Source of the DNA: DATEOR01 sp036279015
GTDB lineage: Bacteria; Actinomycetota; Thermoleophilia; Gaiellales; Gaiellaceae
Length of the DNA stretch: 10,114 nucleotides
Direction: 5' to 3'
Assembly: GCA_036279015.1 (NCBI GenBank)
Contig: DASUJY010000043.1
Location: forward strand, 1-10,114
The translations under genes were made by a program, and so were the position numbers. The first letter of the stretch is position 1. Every line of letters starts with the position of its first letter. Under the pieces are notes generated by a model. It made no database searches. It had not been told where the DNA came from and saw only the letters and a list, made by a program, of their open reading frames with translations. This document shows, piece by piece, positions 5,616 to 10,114 of this stretch.

Positions 5616-6325
5616 TCACGTCCGCCTCGAACCCGCGCCTAAAGCTCGTCCGCAAGCTCGCCTCCGGCCGCCAGCGCGCGAAGCTCGGGCTCTTCGTCTG
5701 CGAGGGCGAGGACCTCGTCGCGGCCGGGCTCGCCGCGGGCGTCGCGCCCGTCGAGGCGCTCGTCGACTCGGAGCGCCCCGCCCTCCTCGACGGGCTCGCC
5801 GGCGTCGAGGAGGTCGAGCCGCGCCTCCTGGCCGAGCTCTCCACGCTCGCCCATCCGCCGCGGATCGTCGCCGTCTTTCGCACCGCCGACCTGCCGCGTC
5901 ACCTGGACGCCCCGATCGGGCTCGCGCTCTGGCATGTCGGCGATCCCGGCAATGTCGGCACGCTCGTGCGGACGGCGGACGCCCTCGGGCCTGCCTTCGT
6001 CGCCCTGTCGGCGGGCTGCGCCGACCCGACCTCGCCGAAGGCCCTGCGCGCGTCGATGGGCGCGATCTTCCGCGTCACGGTCGGACGCTTCGACGACGCT
6101 CCGCGCCCCTGGATCGGGTTCGTGCCGCGCGGCGGCGCGCCCCTGGGCGAGGCCCGGCTCGGCGAGCGAGCGACCTTCGTGCTCGGGGCGGAGCGCGAGG
6201 GGCTGCCGGACGAGGTGCGCCGGTCCTGCGACGCGCTCGCCTCGATCCCGCTCGCGGAGGGCGCCGACTCTCTGAACGTTGCCGCGGCCGGCGCGATCGC
6301 GCTCTACGAGGCGCGTCGCCGCTGA
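5612..6325 (+). CDS. SpoU/TrmH-family RNA 2'-O-methyltransferase
   Basis: A 237-residue SPOUT-class methylase that transfers a methyl group from SAM to a ribose 2'-OH in rRNA or tRNA. The N-terminal substrate-binding domain begins ITSASNPRLKLVRKLASGRQ. The three knot motifs follow: GNVGTLVRTADALG (113-126, with N114 and R120), VLGAEREGLP (190-199), and IPLAEGADSLNVAAAGAIAL (212-231). The N-terminal domain suggests the RlmB/TsnR-like subgroup, but the target nucleotide cannot be read from sequence. The ATG at 5612 overlaps the DUF2332 stop as ATGA with no strong ribosome-binding site, implying coupling; a GTG at 5603 is the alternative start. A SpoU gene after rplT and before pheS is the usual actinobacterial order. 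It ends immediately beside the stop of the convergent DUF2207 gene. Confidence 0.92.
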   Translation: MITSASNPRLKLVRKLASGRQRAKLGLFVCEGEDLVAAGLAAGVAPVEALVDSERPALLDGLAGVEEVEPRLLAELSTLAHPPRIVAVFRTADLPRHLDAPIGLALWHVGDPGNVGTLVRTADALGPAFVALSAGCADPTSPKALRASMGAIFRVTVGRFDDAPRPWIGFVPRGGAPLGEARLGERATFVLGAEREGLPDEVRRSCDALASIPLAEGADSLNVAAAGAIALYEARRR

Positions 6326-8206
6326 CTACCAGGCACCGCCGCCGCCCCCGCCGCCCCCGCCGCCGCCTCCTCCGGAGAAGCCGCCGCCGAAGCCTCCCGA
6401 GCCGCTCGACGGCGGCGCCAGCGCGCTGCCGAAGCCGGAGGAGAGGTCGCCGATCCCGAGCGCCGACGGTCCCGAGCCGAGGTCGCCGGACGGGCTGATC
6501 CAGTAGATCGACGAGGCTTGGTGGAGCTCGTCCGGCATGTAGAGCTGGGCGCCCTGGAGCACGCGCTCCGCGATCCCGAATGCGATGCCGTAGACGAGAT
6601 AGCGCTCCCAGAGCTCGAGGGTCGATGGGGGAGCGATGTCGAGGCGCGGAAAGTCGGTCAGGTAGCGTCGGAACGCCTCCCAGCGCTCGGCCTCCTGCTC
6701 GGCCTCGCCCGAGCGGCGCCGCCAGAGCGCCACGTGCCGGCCGGCGATGAGCAGGACGCCGGTGTTCACGACGAGGCAGGCCCCGAAGGCGATGAAGAGG
6801 ACGTCGCGCCAGCGCGGCGCGAACGACTCGAACCGCTCGATCCCGACCCAGAGGAGAATCGCCCCGGCGACGGCGAAGGGGATGCCCGCGCCGAGCAGCG
6901 GCTTCAGCCCGTCGGCGCGAAACCACTTGCGCGCCTCGATCACGTCGCCGACGCCCTTCTTGAAGGCCTGGAAGCGCTTGCTGTTCTCGGTGCGGTTCTC
7001 CTTGATCCGGTCGCGGAAGCTCGAGAGCCGCTCCGTGCCTCCGGCGAGCACGTCGTCGATCACCTCGGCGACCGGACGCTCGACGTCCGCGAGCTCGCCG
7101 TCGCTCCCGGCGGCGACCTCGAGATCCGCGATGTCCTCTTGGCTCAACCCGGCCCACGTGCTCTTCCGAGTCGTGATCGGCGTGGCCTTGTAGCGGCCCT
7201 TGCGAATGAGGTCGAAGAGCGTGGCGGTGAACTCGAGCGAGCCGACGGTGGGGCTCTGGCGCAGGAGCGGCGGCACGAGGGCAGGCTCGAGCTCGGACGG
7301 GGGCTCCTGCTCGTACTCTCGGTCGTACGCGGTCCTCCGCTCGCGCCCGAAGAACCAGTAGGTGACGGCGAGCACGGCCGCCGCGGGGAGGAGCGCGGCC
7401 GCGAGGAGTATCAGAATCGTGCGCGGAAGGTGGTCGAGCGCGTCTCGGATCCTCTCCTGGTCGCGCTCGAACGCCGCAGCGTTGGCCTCCTCCTCGCGGA
7501 CGATGCGCTCGAGCCCCGGGCCGGTTCGCACCCGCGTGCCGCCGGTCGAGGAGAGCAGGCTCCGCGGAAAGACGACCCTGAGCTCGACGAACTGGTGTCC
7601 CGGCACGTCGACGGCCCGCAGGAGCGCTCCGCTCGACTCCCGTTGCACGTGCCCGCGTACCGAGACGGGATGGCCCCAGACGCGGTAGGAGGGGCCGGAA
7701 GCCGCCCCCGGGAGACGGAGCTGCGCGGTCAGGAGACCGAGCGACTGCTCCCACTGGTCGCCCCAGACCTGGAGGTCGACGTCGACGACGTCGCCGTAGG
7801 CGACCGCGAGGTTCGAGAGCCGGTAGGCGATCGTGAACGTCCTCGTCTCCGAGATGGCGCCGTAGTGCCAGACGATGCGGGCGCCGCCGTCGATCGAGGT
7901 GACGCCGAAGGTGCCGGGCTCGCCGCTCGAGCCGAGCTCGGTGGGGGCACCGGGCCGGTAGCGCGTCTCTCCCTCGCTGACCGAGACGTCGCTGATCCGC
8001 TCGCCGTCGCGCAGCGGGATGTCGCGGTAGGCGCCGGAGAAGGGCCCGTCGAAGGCGAAGGAGATGATCTCGGCGATCGCGAGCGAGCCGTCCGGCTGGA
8101 CGGCGACATCCACGTAGGCGGACGGGAGCGTGAAGGACTTCGCGGCCGCCTCGCCCGGGGCGAGGAGGCAAAACAGGGCAGCGGCCAGGAGGACCGCGGC
8201 CCTCAG
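6326..8206 (-). CDS. DUF2207 membrane protein with poly-glycine tail (probable CTG start)
   Basis: A 626-residue predicted membrane protein of the DUF2207 family. Layout: a clean signal peptide (MRAAVLLAAALFCLLA..., cut probably near AAA, about residue 22); an extracytoplasmic beta-rich domain (about 24-225, with SGAYRDIPL); a first membrane segment (about 263-286); a cytoplasmic stretch with GSLEFTATLFDLIRKGRY (322-339); two further membrane segments (about 437-456 and 468-488); then ERYLVYGIAFGIAERV and a Gly-rich tail ending in 13 glycines plus AW. This is typical family architecture, but the molecular function is unknown. The frame has no ATG, GTG or TTG near the signal peptide. A CTG at 8206-8204 overlaps the LemA TGA as CTGA and gives an ideal signal peptide, so I take it as the start. 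It is the third gene of the methyltransferase-lemA unit. Confidence 0.85.
   Translation of the reverse strand: MRAAVLLAAALFCLLAPGEAAAKSFTLPSAYVDVAVQPDGSLAIAEIISFAFDGPFSGAYRDIPLRDGERISDVSVSEGETRYRPGAPTELGSSGEPGTFGVTSIDGGARIVWHYGAISETRTFTIAYRLSNLAVAYGDVVDVDLQVWGDQWEQSLGLLTAQLRLPGAASGPSYRVWGHPVSVRGHVQRESSGALLRAVDVPGHQFVELRVVFPRSLLSSTGGTRVRTGPGLERIVREEEANAAAFERDQERIRDALDHLPRTILILLAAALLPAAAVLAVTYWFFGRERRTAYDREYEQEPPSELEPALVPPLLRQSPTVGSLEFTATLFDLIRKGRYKATPITTRKSTWAGLSQEDIADLEVAAGSDGELADVERPVAEVIDDVLAGGTERLSSFRDRIKENRTENSKRFQAFKKGVGDVIEARKWFRADGLKPLLGAGIPFAVAGAILLWVGIERFESFAPRWRDVLFIAFGACLVVNTGVLLIAGRHVALWRRRSGEAEQEAERWEAFRRYLTDFPRLDIAPPSTLELWERYLVYGIAFGIAERVLQGAQLYMPDELHQASSIYWISPSGDLGSGPSALGIGDLSSGFGSALAPPSSGSGGFGGGFSGGGGGGGGGGGGGAW
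6335..6373 (-). repeat. Poly-glycine tract of 13 GGN codons
   Basis: Thirteen consecutive glycine codons precede the final Ala-Trp-stop of the DUF2207 gene. The minus strand here is a G-rich run of GGC, GGG and GGA/GGT-type codons, including two G5 runs, and could form quadruplex-like structure. Glycine-rich C-termini are usual in DUF2207, so selection on the protein is the first explanation. Confidence 0.8.
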
Positions 8207-8757
8207 AAGGTGACGCGTGGGGCCTCCCTGGCGGCCGGCTCGTCGACCTCGAAGTACTCGCGCGGCTCGAAGTTGAACATCCCGGCGACGACGTTGGTCG
8301 GGACCGTCTCGAGCGCGTTGTCGTACGTGAGGACGGTGTCGTTGTAGACCTGGCGCGAGACGGCGATCTTCTGCTCCGTCTCCTCGAGCTGCGCCTGGAG
8401 CTGCTGGAAGTTCTCCGTCGCCCGCAGCTCGGGGTACTGCTCCGCGACCGCGAAGAGCCGCCCGATCGCCTGTGTCAGCATGTTCTCGGCCTCGGCCTGC
8501 TGCGGCACCGTCCGGGCCTCCTGGGCCGCGGTTCGGGCCTTCGTCACCTCTTCGAAGGTGGCGCGCTCGTGCGACGCGTAGCCCTTGACCGTCTCGACGA
8601 GGTTCGGAATGAGGTCGTAGCGGCGCCGCAGCTGGACGTCGACCTGGGCCCACGCGTTCTCGGCGCGGTTGCGCAGGCGGACGAGCTTGTTGTAGAGGAC
8701 GATCACGGCCGCCACGAGGACGACCACGATCACGACGACGACGATCACCCAGAGCAC
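8203..8757 (-). CDS. lemA: LemA family protein
   Basis: A 184-residue LemA-family protein. An N-terminal membrane segment (about 2-22, almost all V, I, A and L) is followed by the conserved helix NAWAQVDVQLRRRYDLIPNL (34-53) and VETVKGYASHE (54-64). A long, probably coiled-coil helical body follows, with the usual C-terminus YFEVDEPAAREAPRVTF. LemA proteins are anchored by the N-terminal segment with the helical domain on one face of the membrane. They are frequently encoded beside DUF2207 or TPM-domain proteins, and their role is not settled. The start is GTG at 8757, nine bases after the methyltransferase stop; a second GTG at codon 4 is possible. Its TGA overlaps the apparent CTG start of the DUF2207 gene. 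Confidence 0.93.
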   Translation of the reverse strand: MLWVIVVVVIVVVLVAAVIVLYNKLVRLRNRAENAWAQVDVQLRRRYDLIPNLVETVKGYASHERATFEEVTKARTAAQEARTVPQQAEAENMLTQAIGRLFAVAEQYPELRATENFQQLQAQLEETEQKIAVSRQVYNDTVLTYDNALETVPTNVVAGMFNFEPREYFEVDEPAAREAPRVTF

Positions 8758-8766
8758 GCGGCTACC

Positions 8767-9474
8767 CTAAACGGCGGGGCGGCGGGCAATCCAGACCGTG
8801 TCCTCTCCTCCCTCGTAGGGCCGCCGGTCGAACCAGCCGTAGGCGGCGATCACCTCGAAGCCGGCCCGCTCGAGCAGAGCGCGCCACTCCTCCGGTGCTC
8901 GCCACGCGAGCCGCATCGCAGTCTCGCCCGCCTCGCCGCGGACGGCGAGCGTCAGGATCCGGCGCTCGAGGTCCCAGTCCGCGCGCTCCCAGATCCCCGG
9001 CTCGCGCTCGAGCCAGCGCCCGTCTGTCTCCTCGACGTCCTCCATGCTCGGAGCGAACACGTCGAAGACGAAGCGCCCGCCGGAGAGAAGGAGCCGGTAG
9101 ACGGCGCGGAGCGCCCGCAGCCGCTCCTCGTCGGACTCGAGATGGAGGAGGGCGCGGAAGGGCGAGGTGACGAGCCGCACGCGCTCGAGCACGGGCGGGC
9201 GGCGCAGGTCGCCTGTGCGAAGCTCGACGAGGTCCGAGACGCCCGCCTCCCGGGCCCGAGCGCGGCAGACGGCCAGCATCCCCTCCGAGTCGTCCACGCC
9301 GATCACGTGGATCCCCGCGCGGGCGACGGGGACTGCGATCCGGCCGGTGCCGACGCCGAGCTCGACCACGGGCCCGCCCGCCTTCCGGGCCTCCGCGACG
9401 TAGAAGTCGACGTCCTCGGTGACGCTTCGGCTCCACGGGTCGTAGAGCGCGGCGATCGCGTCGTAGGCTGACAT
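8767..9474 (-). CDS. Class I SAM-dependent methyltransferase
   Basis: A 235-residue soluble methyltransferase. Motif I is VELGVGTGRIAVPVA (37-51). The acidic residue ending strand 2 is in GVDDSEGML (59-67), and TGDLRR (87-92) fits the adenine-contacting region. The LLSGGRFVFDVFAPS segment (128-142) is the usual post-motif. The N-terminal AYDAIAALYDPW resembles the small-molecule methyltransferases of the Methyltransf_11/25 groups. The substrate is unknown and nothing in its neighbours fixes it. The ATG at 9474 has no Shine-Dalgarno; a TACCAT box 7 bases upstream suggests a leaderless transcript. It is the first gene of the minus-strand unit with lemA and DUF2207, and it diverges from pheS across 23 bases. 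Confidence 0.9.
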   Translation of the reverse strand: MSAYDAIAALYDPWSRSVTEDVDFYVAEARKAGGPVVELGVGTGRIAVPVARAGIHVIGVDDSEGMLAVCRARAREAGVSDLVELRTGDLRRPPVLERVRLVTSPFRALLHLESDEERLRALRAVYRLLLSGGRFVFDVFAPSMEDVEETDGRWLEREPGIWERADWDLERRILTLAVRGEAGETAMRLAWRAPEEWRALLERAGFEVIAAYGWFDRRPYEGGEDTVWIARRPAV

Positions 9475-9481
9475 TGGGGCG

Positions 9482-9487
9482 ATGGTA
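9482..9487 (-). promoter_or_regulatory. Candidate -10 box (TACCAT) for the methyltransferase-lemA-DUF2207 unit
   Basis: TACCAT on the minus strand fits TANNNT and ends 7 bases before the ATG at 9474. No ribosome-binding site lies between. It shares the two base pairs 9486-9487 with the plus-strand -10 candidate of pheS. No -35 is recognisable. Confidence 0.4.
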
Positions 9488-9491
9488 CAGT
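9486..9491 (+). promoter_or_regulatory. Candidate -10 box (TACAGT) for leaderless pheS
   Basis: TACAGT fits TANNNT and ends 6 bases before the pheS ATG at 9498, with no Shine-Dalgarno between. It overlaps the divergent -10 candidate on the other strand. No -35 is recognisable. Confidence 0.4.
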
Positions 9492-9497
9492 CGCCCG

Positions 9498-10114
9498 ATG
9501 GACTGGAAGGGGTACGAATTCCAGGCAGAAGGCGCCATTCAGGCTGCGGAAACGATGGAGCAGCTCAAGTCGGCACGGACCCGCTATCTCGGGCGCAAGA
9601 GCGAGCTAAAACAGGCTCTGCGAGAAGTGCGCGACCCCGAGACGGGGCGCGAACTGAATGACCTCCAGGCGCGTCTCGAAGCAGCGATCGCTCAAATCGG
9701 TCATCGGCTCTCGCAAGCAGATCTCGATCGCAGGCTCCTCGAGGAGCAGGTCGACGTCACGCTGCCGGGGATCGCGACTCCACGCGGGCATCTCCATCTC
9801 GTGACGCAGGTCCGCCGCGAGGTGGAGGACATCTTCCTCGGGCTCGGCTACCGCGTCGTCGACGGGCGCGAGGTCGAGACGACGCACTACAACTTCGACG
9901 CGCTCAATCTGCCCACCACGCATCCGGCCCGCTCGCGCCTCCAGTCGCTCTTCCTGAACGACGACGTCGTCCTCCGCACGGAGACGTCGCCCTCCCAGAT
10001 CCATGTCATGGAGGAGCAGGAGCCGCCCGTGTACATGATCTCGCTCGGCCGCGTCTACCGGCGGGAGACTCCCGACGCGACCCACTCGCCGGTCTTCCAC
10101 CAGGTCGAGGGCCT
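9498..10114 (+). CDS. pheS: Phenylalanine--tRNA ligase alpha subunit (5' part)
   Basis: The first 205 codons of PheS; the window edge cuts off the rest (the family is about 340-360 residues). The N-terminal part is the helical tRNA-binding arm (about 1-80, with TRYLGRKSELKQALREV). The class II catalytic core follows: a GYRVVDGREVETTHYNFDAL region, LPTTHPARSRLQSLFL, VLRTETSPSQIHVM and the motif 2 region GRVYRRETPDATHSPVFHQ. With PheT it forms the alpha2-beta2 enzyme charging tRNA-Phe, so pheT is expected just downstream. Codon use shifts within the gene: 26 of the first 80 codons end in A or T, against about 8 of the next 125. This may reflect relaxed constraint or expression tuning in the arm. 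No leader peptide or attenuator fits in the 23-base upstream gap. Confidence 0.97.
   Translation, partial: MDWKGYEFQAEGAIQAAETMEQLKSARTRYLGRKSELKQALREVRDPETGRELNDLQARLEAAIAQIGHRLSQADLDRRLLEEQVDVTLPGIATPRGHLHLVTQVRREVEDIFLGLGYRVVDGREVETTHYNFDALNLPTTHPARSRLQSLFLNDDVVLRTETSPSQIHVMEEQEPPVYMISLGRVYRRETPDATHSPVFHQVEG

Noticed and set aside
6518..8347. Plus-strand frame opposite DUF2207
   Set aside because: It is the antisense shadow of a well-supported membrane protein gene, with repetitive Glu/Arg/Asp composition and no domain.

Overview
The window looks like a chromosomal segment of a high-GC Gram-positive bacterium, most likely a deep-branching actinobacterium (a Thermoleophilia/Gaiellales-type lineage is my guess, not proven). 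The reasons are strong G/C bias at third codon positions, GTG starts, probable leaderless genes with only a TANNNT -10 box ahead of the start codon, and the infC-rpmI-rplT-(SpoU methylase)-pheS gene order familiar from actinobacteria. Most of it is core translation machinery, with two accessory blocks.

Left block (1-1474). The last codons of an unidentified plus-strand gene end at 49. They face a two-gene minus-strand unit. The first gene of the unit (1333 down to 623) is a deiodinase-like thioredoxin-fold protein. Its active-site codon is an in-frame TGA placed exactly where this family has selenocysteine or cysteine, and a SECIS-like hairpin follows it. An ordinary gene caller splits it into two open frames, 1333-1022 and 1003-623. 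One base after its stop begins a small COG2085-type NAD(P)-binding oxidoreductase with a good Shine-Dalgarno sequence inside the selenoprotein gene. The pair may form a redox couple. This is the most interesting part of the window.

Central block (1475-6325, plus strand). thrS is probably leaderless. A 145-base leader holds a terminator-like hairpin, a sequence able to mask the Shine-Dalgarno site, and a tiny reading frame whose stop overlaps the GTG of infC. Then come infC, rpmI, rplT, a DUF2332 protein with a methyltransferase-like glycine motif, and a SpoU-family RNA methylase. All are overlapping or closely spaced, so they are likely one transcript.

Right block (6326-10114). A minus-strand unit (class I methyltransferase, LemA, DUF2207 membrane protein) lies between the SpoU gene and pheS. 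DUF2207 abuts the SpoU gene stop-to-stop with no gap and appears to begin with a CTG codon overlapping the LemA stop. The methyltransferase and pheS diverge from a 23-base gap whose two predicted -10 boxes overlap. pheS is cut off by the window edge after 205 codons.
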